A stretch of DNA of 64,000 nucleotides from Mytilus californianus (lineage: Eukaryota; Mollusca; Bivalvia; Mytilida; Mytilidae): positions 87,031,995-87,095,994 of the forward strand of contig NW_026262690.1 of the NCBI RefSeq assembly GCF_021869535.1, in the 5' to 3' direction. The position numbers were made by a program, and so were the translations under genes. This document shows positions 35,166-46,730 of this stretch, one piece after another; positions within the stretch are counted from its first letter, which is position 1; each line of letters begins with the position of its first letter. The notes beneath the pieces are model-generated. The model was not told the DNA's origin, did not search any database, and saw only the letters and a list, made by a program, of their open reading frames with translations.

Positions 35166-37639
35166 TTATATGTACAACATTTGTGATGTCAGAAAGGTGA
35201 TCATTCTTATAAAAACAATGAAGTCACAGACATTTACAACTTTACAACCAGTTTCATTTGAAAATTATGATTTTATTTTACAATTCTGCATGTCACTCTT
35301 ATCAGTCTCAACTCTTTTGCAACTAGTTCCTGGGTTCCGTCACGCAGACATCTCCCCCAACGATTGTAACTCTTTAACAGACATATTACAGAGTCTAGAT
35401 GGCCTTTTGTCTCAAACCAAAGATACTTTTACATTGAAACTAATAAAAATTACCAATGAAAATACTGACGAGCTTGAAATTCTGAGAATTGAACTTCTTA
35501 AGTCTGCGAAAACTGTAATGGCTTTTCCTTTCGAACGAAGTAACCTTAAACGTAGACTTGAACGAAATACAAAGGTCCGTAAATCTATCACGTGATTGTT
35601 ATGTTCTGAGGAGTGCATTAACATGGTCATTTGTGAATGAATTGAAATGAATTGAAAATATCAGTCGCATCGACCGTGATCAGCTTATGGGAGAATACAT
35701 ACAAGACAGTACAGTGAATTTTTAAACAAAGCTGTAACAACAATACCAAAAAACAATACAAAATTGAACTATGAATCTCCAAAATCAAAAAATCAAATGA
35801 AAATAATTAGAGATGGAAAATTATTCCCTATTAGAGTAGCGTCAGCATTTTGTCGGAAGTGGTTAAGTCGAGAAATCGAACTTAACTTCCGACGTTACAC
35901 AATTGTCGCAGTTAGTCAGCGATTTAGCTAGTTCTCTAGCCGACTTAAAGCAAGGTCAGCAACAACATGTCAAGGACATAACACTATTGAAAGCCTCAGT
36001 CAAAGATTTACGACAGGACGTTCGAAACGATTCGTTGCGTACTTAAAATACTACAACAACGATGTATGCGCACTGGAATCGAAAGTTGAGCTAATAAATG
36101 AAAAGCTAAAATATAATGATCCAGCATATCAACATCTCGAAACTTTAGTAGCCTCTTGTTGTAAATCAGTGTACGATCTTAGGAAAAATGTTAACAATTA
36201 AGAGACAAACCTTAAATTTAGTGACGAGAAAACTTTTCTAGACGCAATAAAAGCCAACCTACATATATTAAACAAAACATTGAATGTGAAGTTGTCCGTC
36301 AAACCCTTAGGGTCTTGAGCAACAATAGTGTGAATAACTGCACAAATCGATCAACCGAAAATTCAGACTTCAAACTCCAAATTGATTGAGTCGGAACATG
36401 TTAAAACCAGTCTCAACAAAAGTAAAAATGAAGTAAAAAAAAATTTACAAAAAGACCTCGTACTTCAGAAAATACCAGTACACACTGCAAATGACGCCAA
36501 TATGATGTCAATTCGGGGAAATCCAAATGTTCATGGTCGTCGAAGAAATCGAGTCGATCGTTATTTTGTAAGCGGAATCAGCATAGACTAAGAAGAAAAC
36601 GGTGTACGTTACACGATTTTGAGATTTTATAATAGCCGATATGGATCGTCGTTTTCCGCTCAACTTAATGTTGTGTGCTATGACAGTCGAATAATACTTG
36701 ATCATGTTTTTTGGCCTACTAGTATTCGAGCAAGAAACGATGGATTCTGAAAAGTAGATTTAACGTGAAACATGAAAATGCCAAAGTTGATCCATAAGGA
36801 ACCTCTGATAATGAATAAGCAACTCATTAGTATCTCAAAAAATGACAGACAAATAACATAATGTGTTGGAATTGTAAAGGCGTCATGTTGGCTGTTCCTT
36901 ATCTAACTAATTGATTGGAAAAAATCGATCATGCACTTTCTTCAACAGATTGATTGCAAATACAAAATTTATGCGAAAAGCGTTGGTAAACTTTTACCAA
37001 CGACACGGAAATGTTCTTATTACAGAAAAGGTGTTGCATTGTAAGTCTCGTCAAATATTGATCGTTATGTTGTGCATGGAATTGATATTGATTCTGATAG
37101 GATTATTGGTATTAAAATGTATCTGTCCGATGATATGACAGTTTTCTTTTTCTGTGTATACTTACCTTCTCCTTCTCTTTCCATTGAATTGCTTAAAGAA
37201 TATATACATTTACTGCACGAACTGTATTCCGTATATACTAAGTAGTTAATATGGCATTGTAATTTTTGCTGGTGATTTTTAATGCGAAAGTTCAAGGAAC
37301 ACGTGTCAGTGGTGTTCAAGACGATCAAAGCAAACTCTTGCGAAGAGTTTTAGATGAATTTACCTTAATTTCATTAAACGCAAAGACTTTTTGTAAAGGG
37401 CCTTTACACATTTTTCAGGGCTGAGAAAATAGTCCTTGCTCAACAATAGATCATATAATTGTTCCAGATAACACGCATTTCAAACCGGAAAATGTAAATA
37501 TTCTTGATGATCATGGACTGAACTTATTTAATCAATTTCCTATTATATTCACTTTTAATATAGGCTACTCAAACTCGTCTAAATCTGTCCATCATTTCAA
37601 CAAACATAGATTGGATCAAAGCTCTATTGAAGGAAGTTT

Positions 37640-37875
37640 AAAAAAGGGACGAAAGATACCAGAGGGACAGTCAAACTCATAGATCGAAAACAAACTGACA
37701 ACGCCATGGCCAAAAATAAAAAGACAAGCAGACAAATAATAGTACAGATAACACAACATAGAAAACCAAAGACTAAGCAACACGAACCCCACCAAAAACT
37801 GGGGGTGATCTCAGGTGCTCCGGAAGGGTAAGCAGATCCTGCTCCACATGTGGCACCCGTCGTGTTGCTTAAGTT
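37640..37875 (-). repeat. Rep-B copy inserted in the LINE
   Basis: The plus strand reads GGGACGAAAGATACCAGAGG, CAACGCCATGGCCAAAAATA, GAACCCCACCAAAAACTGGG, GGTGCTCCGGAAGGGTAAGC and TGGCACCCGTCGTGTTGCT, the full reversed Rep-B order. It separates endonuclease-like from reverse transcriptase-like remnants and is better preserved than they are, so it inserted after the LINE began to decay. Confidence 0.7.
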
Positions 37876-38401
37876 ATTACAAATTCGGTAAATAGTCTAA
37901 TTCGGTAAGTCACATTCGTGAAAAGGGAGGGTATTGTAGTTACGACATAAGGAACATATCCGATATCATCTGTGAAACGGTTATTAACCGATAATGCGTT
38001 TGCTGTTTCTCAAAACCTATGTACAGTAGATACGAATCAAACTAACATAGAAAAATAGTATTCTGAAATAGTCAACTATCTCGTTCTAGCTGCAAGAGAT
38101 ACCCTTCCGATCGTTAAGCATAAAAAATACTTGACACCATATTGGAATGATCACTTAACGGAGTTGTCAACTTCGCAATGTATGGATCAGTGACCATCGA
38201 CCGTGTGGCAAAGATTTTGCGTCGTATTTGACATATAAAAATTCAAAGAACTGTTTTAAGAATTTACTTCGTTGAGTTTATGACGAGTATGTAGCCGAAA
38301 TGTCTAATGATATTGAAAAATGTATCGACGTAGATCAACGCTAAGCATGGTGTATTATAAATAGTCGTTGATCAAGGAATACGTCTGATATACTACTGAA
38401 A

Positions 38402-40376
38402 TTGAACAAGAAACTTGTTTTTCCAGAATTTGCCAATGTTTTTGAAGCAATCGCCAAAACTTCAGATCATACTGAAGATAAAGTCAACATTAAACTTTTG
38501 AATCTTATTCGCAATCGATGTGATAATGACACGATTAGACCAGTGTACTTTGAAAAACTATCGAAACTTGTGATCCACTTGCCAAATGGGAAAGCTTGTG
38601 GGCTTGATGATGTCCTATGAGCATCTCAATTACGGTGGAAAATTATTATTTGGATCAATGTATAATTGAAAAACAAGTGTAGTAATTCCGTTGTTTAAGG
38701 ATGGAAAAAAAAGTTGAAGTCTGATATCGAATCATACCGCGGTATATACCTAAATTTATACCTTGCATATCAAAAGTGTTTGAAAAATTGCTGGATTATA
38801 GACCCAATAAACAACTGATAAATTTTCCGAATACTCAACAAATGGCATATCAGAAGTTCCTTAGCAGTATGTACGCCTCGTTTAATCTACAAGAAACTGT
38901 ACATCACTACAAGGAGAGAGAGAGAGATACTTCTTTACATGTGACATTTCTTGACAGCAAGAGGGCGTTTGATACGGTTGACCATATTGGACTGAAGATA
39001 AAGATCAATGACTATGGAATTCATGGCAATTTGTGGAAATTGCTAGATCAAATGTATAGTGATATTAAAAGTTGTGTGAGATGTAATAACGTTGTCTATA
39101 GATTTTTCAACCTTGAGAAGTGCGTTCGACAAGGCAGTGCTTTATCAGCGAAACTTTATCTGATTGATATAAACGATCTTATTGATATACCTACTACGTC
39201 AGTAAAAGCTGATAAATGTTGGATGTCCTTGTACAAGCTAATGACATCGCTCTTATATCGCCAATATTTTCTGGAATGCAATGCATGATTGACATGTATT
39301 ACAATTACAGTGTTAAAAGGAAGTTTGAGTTTTCATCCAGTAAAAGTCGAATCATTATATTTTCTAAAAGATATGAAACGTATGGAAATTTAAAACTCAA
39401 CACAGATATAATTCCAGTGTGTAATAGTGTGAAGTATGTAGGTATTTTACTTGATGTTAGATTTAATTCAACCGAGAGAACTATAGCAGCCTGCCGTACA
39501 CTACGTTCCGTTCGTATGTTTATTATCAGATTGGGTGTCCATCCATCTCTACTTAATCCAATCCCAATTTGTAAAATTATCGTCCAGCTATGTCACAGAA
39601 AAGGCCTGTATGGATGTGAACTGTGGAACAACTTGACTAAACATGAGCTGCCTTTACTTGAACGAACGCATCGGTATATTTGTAAATACGTACAAGGTTT
39701 ACCTAAGTTGACCAGAACTGACATTTCATTGCTAGGATTGATTCCTATTAATAGTATCATTAACATTAATAACTTGTTATTCTTTGAAAGGCTGTGCAAT
39801 TTGCCGAAAAATGTCCTTATGTCAAGACTTTTGATGTTTTACCACACATAAACTGAAAATAACTTTGGCTTTGTGAATGATGTCATTCAGATTATGCAGA
39901 AATATGATTGAGTGGGCCATATCGAAAAAAAACTATTGTCGACTAGCTACTTTCGTGTGCAGAACCCATAGAAACCGATAGTTAAGAAACGTGAATACGA
40001 GTATCAAGAGAACTCTCTCAAACAACGCCTAAATAGTGATCGTGACTTCGACTATATTAAACATATTCATAACTTTATTGAACCACATCGTGCTTGGACT
40101 ATCTTGCGCCAGTACCCATCCTTGAAGTTTCAAGCACAATTTGTCATATATATGTGTGCTCTGGTTATACAAAATGATCCTGATGCTGAATTGCTGTTAT
40201 GCCATAAGTGTGAAAATTATTTTTACAATAATTTTTCCTATGACTTTGCAATTGTACACATTTTGATACCATTCTGTAGTGTTTTGTCAACAAGAGACTT
40301 ATTTTGGATAGATCAAATTAATTTGGACCCATTGAGTTTAGCACAACACTCCATGATATGGAAGACACATTTTTGA
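38402..40376 (+). pseudogene. LINE reverse transcriptase remnant
   Basis: The frame at 38776-39288 includes VTFLDSKRAFDTVDHIGL (RT motif A, with catalytic Asp of FD retained) and RQGSALSAKLYLIDINDL (motif B). Motif C falls in the next, shifted frame at about 39228 as VQANDIALIS, where the usual YADD has become QAND, so one catalytic Asp is lost. The frame at 39216-39851 continues with LYGCELWNNLTKHELPLLE, a region typical of the RT C-terminal part in CR1/jockey-type elements. Frameshifts at about 39220-39290, stops between 38620 and 38776, and the altered catalytic loop make this non-functional. Confidence 0.8.
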
Positions 40377-40532
40377 CAATAGCTCTGCTATCATGTAATA
40401 GTAACAAACTTTTCCTTCTTGAAAAATCAGATGCAGAAAGTTTAACGTCCTCATGTGTAAAATTGATCTATAGGCTATGTAAGGAATATGACAGTTAATT
40501 TGATAGTTATTACGACTGAAATATATAAATAG

Positions 40533-41355
40533 TAGGGATGTCAACGAGTACTCGAGTATTCGAGAATCGCTCGGTAGTACTGAGTATCGAATACCAAAAC
40601 GACACTCGACTAATCGGTTTCCTGTTAGAATATTGCTGTCTTCTTTATATAAAATTGATCTTCGTGAGAACCTCTTTCGGAAAAATAAATAGGCATTACT
40701 GATTAATCATACTAGTAAATAAAATATATTTTGTTTCGAATGCTTGTGCTAAATTGTTATTTAAAATGCCAAAATTTAAAACGTGGGCTTTACCTAGGCT
40801 ATTACCTTAAACTAAACATGCCTTAGCCATTCCGTCACATCGGTACCGTCAGAGCAAATATTTTCGTCTGCAAGACTGTAACTTACAAAGTTTTAAAAAC
40901 GACTGCCACTAATAATAGTTGACAAAACAAATTGTCCAAATAAAATAAATTCGTTGCATCCTATGGTGACGCTCAGTGAATAGTTAAACTTCTAAACCTA
41001 ACGCCTTTGTAAACACTAAATGTGTTTTCTTAACGATGACCAAAAACTTTTGTTTTTTCTTGTTATAATTTCTAAATACATTTTAGGTGTTAATTAAATT
41101 ATATTGATTAGACTATTGTTTTTTACTTAATCAGTATTTGTAGGTAATTAGTTTTTAATTATGGTGTGTAATTTCTTGTCCCAGATACTTGTGTAGATGG
41201 TTTTTCGTCCGTTGAACAACACACCACAGAGTGTAAAGTACGTATTTTTGTGTTTCTGTGTTGTAGATATATTTCCGAGCAAGTACTCGAGTATCGCTCG
41301 ATAAAACCAACGAGTACTCGATTAGAAATTGTTCACCGTCGAGTTGACATCCCTA
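40533..41355. mobile_element. Non-autonomous hAT element 2 (823 bp)
   Basis: Ends are TAGGGATGTCAAC and its exact complement GTTGACATCCCTA, flanked by the identical 8-bp duplication ATAAATAG (40525-40532 and 41356-41363). Subterminal blocks repeat ACTCGAGTATCG and CGAGTACTCG in both orientations. No transposase frame is present. It sits at the 3' side of the decayed LINE, between the AA15 gene and its duplicate. Confidence 0.9.
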
Positions 41356-41644
41356 ATAAATAGACATTAATTGAATTATCTGAACATTTATTTATTTATT
41401 TTACTTATTCAATTATCTATTCATTTATTCATTAAGTTAACTATTTATTAAAATTCTTTATTTATTCATCTTAATATTCTCATTATTAAGATGGTAGCTT
41501 GTAATATATTATATTTTGTATCTATATTTAAGGAATGACTGTAATATTTTTCTGTCTATGAAGAAATAACTTTAATAAAATGTGGCGCACACTGAATAAC
41601 CCGCGTATATAATATTTATATTTTTATATTCATATTTATATATA

Positions 41645-41778
41645 TTTATATATAAAAAATAAATAGGCATTACTGATTAATCATACTAGTAAATAAAATA
41701 CATTTTGTTTCGAATGCTTGTGCTAAATTGTTATTTAAAATGCCAAAATTTAAAACGTGGGCTTTACCTAGGTTATTG
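41645..41778 (+). repeat. Detached internal fragment of hAT element 2
   Basis: About 125 bases from AAAAATAAATAGGCATTACT to GTGGGCTTTACCTAGGTTAT match 40680-40803 inside hAT element 2 almost base for base, in the same orientation. It has no element ends of its own. It lies just upstream of the dead AA15 exon 2. Confidence 0.8.
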
Positions 41779-41875
41779 AATATACATAATGAATACATAT
41801 GTATTTTTTTTTATGTAAGACCACTTTTCTTTTTTTTTTATAAAGTTTTCCATCTAAATTACATTTAAATTGCAG

Positions 41876-43026
41876 TATCAATGGCAAGTGAAAAATGTTC
41901 GTTGTGGATCGTTCGGTGACCCATTTGATGACGTAAGACAGCACGAGGATAATGGACTCTACAATAGCGCTTTTATTTCTAGGAATTACACATCAGGCTC
42001 AGATGTTATTTTGATTGTCAGAATAAAGTCCAATCACAAAGGCTGGTTCGAATTCAAAACATGCCCACGTAATAACTTCCAAGGAACATTGGATACATAT
42101 TCTTGAAATAGATGGTCGATGGATTCGGTATGAATAAGGTCAAGCATCTGGTGACATCGCGGTTGAAGTTAAAACTACGACCTGGTCTTACATGCGCAAG
42201 ATGCATATTACAATGGAAATATAATACTGGTATGTTTGGAATAGAATTTTTACTTTCATTCAAATTTTGAGCACTTGACCTCATATACAAACACTTCAAA
42301 ACAAACCTCAGTTTCTTTCTACACATATTTTACATAGTTGAGTAATGCGTATACGTTTTCATTTTTTATTTTTCTTCAAATAAAACAGTTATGCATATTA
42401 AACAGTGCTATTTTGATACAAAACCACATGTTTGTTTTTTAAGATTGAGTCTTTTGTTTCACCTTCCAATCTGTTCTAGTCTTAAGTTCACTTAGAACGA
42501 TTTCAGACATTGCGAAATATGAAATCATTTAAAATCGTACGACGTCAAAATAAAACAGAGTTGTAAGAGTGTATCTCTAAAGAGCAAAATAAGGAAAGAG
42601 AAAGACAAATGATAAAATATAGTATTTGGACATTACAAATTGTAAAAAAAAAACCACCACCGTCTCCCCGCAAAAAAAACAACAAAACAACCAAAAAAAA
42701 ATTAATAAACAACAAAATCTAGATATTTTATTTTTTTTTATAGAAAATATAATATATCACATTAAAAATGATACTTGCATTTCCTAGGCAAGAGTTGAGG
42801 TTGTAATGACAGTGGTTGCTGGTATTTACAATTCTGATGAAAGATATGATTTTGGTGTAAAACCCATTAAGATCCTCCTCCATTTTTACCCAAACCAATA
42901 GGTAAACCAAAAGTCAAAACATGCGAAGCTTCACCTGATAATGTAAATGTAGTCGGCATGGAGAAATGATGTCAAGATACGTGCCTGTTTTGTCCGAAAC
43001 CCCACTGTATATGTACATTTATATAA
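41876..43026 (+). pseudogene. AA15 LPMO partial duplicate, inactivated
   Basis: Exon 2 copy (41876-42229) follows an intact acceptor and reads YQWQVKNVRCGSFGDPFDDV to SNHKGWFEF, then loses 14 bases after TTGGATACA, shifting the frame. A TAA follows where the parent has GAATTAGGT, and a one-base insertion lies further on. Exon 3 copy (42788-43026) starts AGAGTTGAGG (a stop where the parent has TGG), lacks about 46 bases that encode the CGPQEQFYNCAD region, and changes the Trp of EKWC to a stop. Exon 1 with the signal peptide and first copper His is absent. Intron 2 and both flanks are duplicated, so it arose by genomic duplication, not retrocopying. Confidence 0.9.
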
Positions 43027-43140
43027 ATATAATTTCCTCTGTGTTATATTAATAAAAAAAACAACTTTAAATGATTGGCTCTATTTTTGAATGCAACTAG
43101 TGTGTTACACATCGAAGTTATGAAAAACGAAGTTCACTAT

Positions 43141-43456
43141 GATTAACGTTTAAACCCGTTGCATTTGTATGCACCCGTCCTAAGTCAGGAGCCTGTTGTT
43201 CACTGGTTGTGGTTTGTTTGTGTGGTTCATAAGTGTTTCTCGTTTCTCGTTTTTTATATAGATTAGACCGTTGGTTTTCCTTTTTGAATTGTTTTACACT
43301 AGTCATTTTGGGGCCCTTTATAGCTTGCTGTTCAGTGTGAGCCAAGGCTCCGTGTTGAAGGCCATATTTGACCTATAATTGTTTACTTTTTATACATTGT
43401 GACTTGGATGGAGAGTTGTCTCATTGGCACTCATACCACATCTTCTTATTTATATG
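43141..43456 (+). repeat. Rep-A copy inserted in the AA15 duplicate's 3' flank
   Basis: Runs from CGTTTAAACCCGTTGCATTT through CACCCGTCCTAAGTCAGGAG and GATTAGACCGTTGGTTTTCC to GGCACTCATACCACATCTTC, TTATTTATA. The parental flank reads straight through from GTTCACTATG to GAACAAAAT, so the copy is outlined by comparison. This gives the best estimate of full Rep-A limits in the window. Confidence 0.8.
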
Positions 43457-44199
43457 AACAAATTAAATGTAATAAAAATGGTTAATGATGACCTAATTTC
43501 TTATACAAAATGAAATCAATGAAATGAAATTTCGAAAGTTTTAGATTAGAAGGAATATCAACAAACATGAGTCTTCAGATTTAATGTCCCCATTCCGACG
43601 GCACGTTGTAGTGTCTTTCAACATCCCGCACTGTCAAATGGACGCTACTGTAATCGAGTCTTAGTAGTTGTTATATTTTCTCGTAATTAGTGACATACAG
43701 AACACTTTGCATTCATTAGATTTTTAGGTTTCCAAAAATATACACTTTTAAATAGAAAAGAACATTTTTGACATTAGAAAGGAATTTAAATAATCAACAC
43801 TAGATCAACCAAAATTTAAATAAATCTATATTAAGTATGTGTGTTCCTAAATTGCGCAATTTTCAAATAATTAACACCTGAAGAGATCTAGAAGGGATCG
43901 TTAACTTCTTTATGTTTAGCAAAATATTATGGAATTTGACGGATATGATTTAGATAACTCATATGCATAATTACAACGGGATGTGTTTTCGAAAAGTTAA
44001 TACACAAATAGTTATAGTATTTATTAAAAAAATAAAAATCTAATTAACGGTTGTCTTATTGAAACTTCCGTAAAACACCATCTGTTCCCTTCCCCTCAGA
44101 CATCTTGGAAAATGAAAAAGTCGGTTGAATAAAGCATTGAGGTTACATTTATGAAAATATAATAACACCGTTCTTTATGACGTGCACGATTAAATTATC

Positions 44200-44342
44200 T
44201 GGGGCCTCTATAGCTTGCTGTTCGGTGTGAGCAAAAGCTCCGTGTTGAAGACCGTACTTTGACCTATAATGGTTTACTTTTATAAATTTTGACTTGGATG
44301 GAGAGTTGTCTCATTGGCACTCATACCACATCTTCTTATATC
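44200..44342 (+). repeat. Rep-A copy, strongly 5'-truncated
   Basis: Begins GGGGCCTCTATAGCTTGCTG and ends GGCACTCATACCACATCTTC, TTATATCTATA. Fragments of the same and related families follow at 44595-44745 (reversed), 44815-44885 (Rep-D-like, CGTTCCTGATGAAGGTAAAT) and 45085-45225 (reversed 5' part ending ATGTGGCGGGGTTAAA). Confidence 0.65.
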
Positions 44343-45227
44343 TATATATGAAAATAAGTCATGCTGTTCTAAAAAGCATATTCAGCCTGCAATGATCAAT
44401 TAATTCATCTAGACATTTTCCTTCAGTGCAAGTTCTTCATATACATTTTCTTTCATCTTTGATTATTATGGTTTGATGACACGTATCATTTGACATGAAC
44501 TGAAATCGCATGACTGGTGATGTAAGTAACGCGAGAGATGTTCCCCGTCAAGGCACTGTTAGTGGTTCATGTAATTGTCAATGTTTTCATTCAAATATTT
44601 AAAAAAGAGCTGTTGTTTGATTGCCAAATAGACACGTGTCCAACAGAGTAAAAAAGACGTGGATGTAAGGAATTATAGGTCATCGTACGGCCTTCAGTAA
44701 TGAGCGAAACCTACTCAACTCGCTAGCAACACGTTTTCACGATTTTTGAATACCTATATAGTCGTCTAATTTGTATATTTCAACTGTTTTGGTTGTTTTA
44801 TATCATCCGTTTCAATTATTCGGCTTTGAGCGTTCCTGATGAAGGTAAATCCAGAAAGAGCTTCGGACGCACGAATTTATAATGTGTTGTTTTAGTTTTT
44901 TACCGATTGTGACATTTAGATTGAGTATAGATTCGCATGGTGTGTGATAATTGCTAGCAGGAAATGCTTTCCCTGTTGACGCTCCCGGTCTCGCACCGTT
45001 TGAAGGTCATGCGATGCCATACATCTTTGTTTGTTCCCTTGATTTGTCTCTTCTTCACGATTATCAAGATTAGAACATTGGTTACCTACTGCCGCTTTAA
45101 TTTATGACAAAACAATACACGAAAAACAGATAGAACAGACAGCAATGGATTACAACCACTGAACTAAAATATCCTGACTTGAGACAGATACATGAAAAAT
45201 GTGGCGGGGTTAAAAAAATCAAATATA

Positions 45228-46730
45228 CCGGACTTTTAATTTGGTACACCAGACGCGCGTTTCGTCTTCGCCAGAATTTACAGGAGCACTAGAATCAAAA
45301 CAGTTGTGCCAAATACGGTTTAAGCAATCTATGCCTGGCGGAGAAAACCTAAGTGTTCTAAATGTTTTAACATTTAATAAACAGTAAATGTATACAGAAA
45401 AAGCGCAAATCAATGATATATAATGTCAAAACAAAAGTGCTCATTACTAGGCTGCTAGGCTGTTGATGCTTATGGGAACAAAACATACACCAGCAGTGAA
45501 ATCGACCCAGTGGTTGTATAAACTCACCAAAGATACCAGGCATATGACCCCGTTCACACTAGCATTTTTTGAATCGATCTAAACTTGTTTCGATCTAATT
45601 AAAACCAGTTAGCGTGCACTTTATCCTTAATCCTTACGATCTCTATCGGTCTAATATAAACCACTGCGTTCACACTAACAGTAAAAATGCAATCGATCTG
45701 ACCTAATTACCGTGAAGTTGTAAACATTATGTATAAATAGAATTATTTAATCAAACTTATATGTTGATACACACGCTTGGAAAACAAATGGATGAATTTA
45801 TTGTTTCACTTGAGTTACAAGTTCAAATATTGATACTGCTATTCGTTTAGTTTTCGTTAATTTTCTACCTTTTTATGTTGTTTATCCATTTTGTAATAAA
45901 TTGGAGGCGTAATTTTGCCGCCTTACATGCGCACAAATTATTTTCGATTCAATCGTACTAGTTTAGATCGATCCTTGCGTTCACATTTAAAGTTAGATCG
46001 GTTCACTTTAGATCGATTTAAACTAAAATACCTCTTTTAGTGTTTTAGTTTAGACCGATTCAAGATCGATTCAAAGCGTTTACATTGGGCTTAAATTGAT
46101 CTAAAGTAAACCGATCTAGTTTAAATCGATCTAAAAGTCCAAGTGTGAACGGGGTCTAAGATGAATTACGCCAGATACTCGTTTCGTCTCCCTCAAACCC
46201 ATCAGTGACATTCGAATCAAAACATTTGGAAGGCCAATTTAAATACAAAGTCGAAAAGCATTAAAACCAATAATTCTGAAAAGTTGTGCGCAATGCGTCT
46301 TAAGCAATCTATGTCTGGAGGTAAAAAAAACTTAGTGTTTCGAATAATTCAACATTTTATAAACAGTAAATTTACAGAAAATGATCATTTCAATTATATT
46401 GCATGTCAACACAAAAGTGCTGACCACTGAGGTGGTGATACAATCGTGAACGTCCACCAGCAGTAGCTTCAAGCAAGTGTTTTTTTAAAACTCACCAAAG
46501 ATACCAGGCTTATAATTTGGTAAGCGAGTTGCGCGTTTTGTTTCGTCTGACTCATCAGTGGCGCATTGAAGAGCACTAAAAATCGAAAATTCCGAAAAGT
46601 TGTGACATATACGGCTTAGACAATCTATACAAGGGATAGAAAAACCTAAGTTCATATCATTTTATAAACAGTAAATTTACAGAAACTGAACATGTCAACA
46701 CATGTTAAACATGTATGTGAGAACTCAAAT
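45228..46730 (-). repeat. Rep-D tandem array, about three units of 300-370 bp
   Basis: Units begin near 45235 (ACACCAGACGCGCGTTTCGT), 46157 (ACGCCAGATACTCGTTTCGT) and 46508 (TAAGCGAGTTGCGCGTTTTG). Each continues with TTAAGCAATCTATG-like sequence, AGAAAACCTAAGTG and TTTATAAACAGTAAATTTAC; the first two end in ACTCACCAAAGATACCAGGC. The first/second boundary is split by a 611-bp MITE. The sense orientation of the family is taken from the other Rep-D copies. Confidence 0.65.
45546..46156. mobile_element. MITE with GACCCCGTTCACACT ends (611 bp)
   Basis: Ends GACCCCGTTCACACT and AGTGTGAACGGGGTC are exact complements. The interior carries many copies of GATCGATTTAAAC-like motifs in both orientations near each end. 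It lies inside a Rep-D unit, between CACCAAAGATACCAGGCATA and TAAGATGAATTACGCCAGAT, so the host sequence resumes across it. The target duplication is short (TA or TAT/TAA) and cannot be fixed by eye. No transposase frame. Confidence 0.78.

Larger units (their letters stand above)
35200..40500 (+). mobile_element. Decayed LINE (ORF1-like, endonuclease and reverse transcriptase remnants)
   Basis: Three coding remnants follow in order. About 35340-36590: Lys/Glu-rich helical pieces such as SLADLKQGQQQHVKDITLL and LESKVELINEKLKYND, which look like a coiled-coil ORF1. About 36900-37600: endonuclease-like pieces (VVHGIDIDSDRIIGIKMYL, later DHGLNLFNQFPIIFTFN, which resembles the C-terminal SDH motif region of APE endonucleases). 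About 38400-40376: reverse transcriptase and its C-terminal region. Stops and frameshifts occur throughout and a reversed Rep-B copy interrupts it at 37640-37875. The family resembles CR1/jockey-group LINEs; the exact clade is not resolved. Confidence 0.65.

Noticed and set aside
35140-35595. 151-codon frame as a host gene
   Set aside because: Its first residues come from the end of a Rep-A copy and the rest leads into the decayed LINE; it is more likely the ORF1 region.
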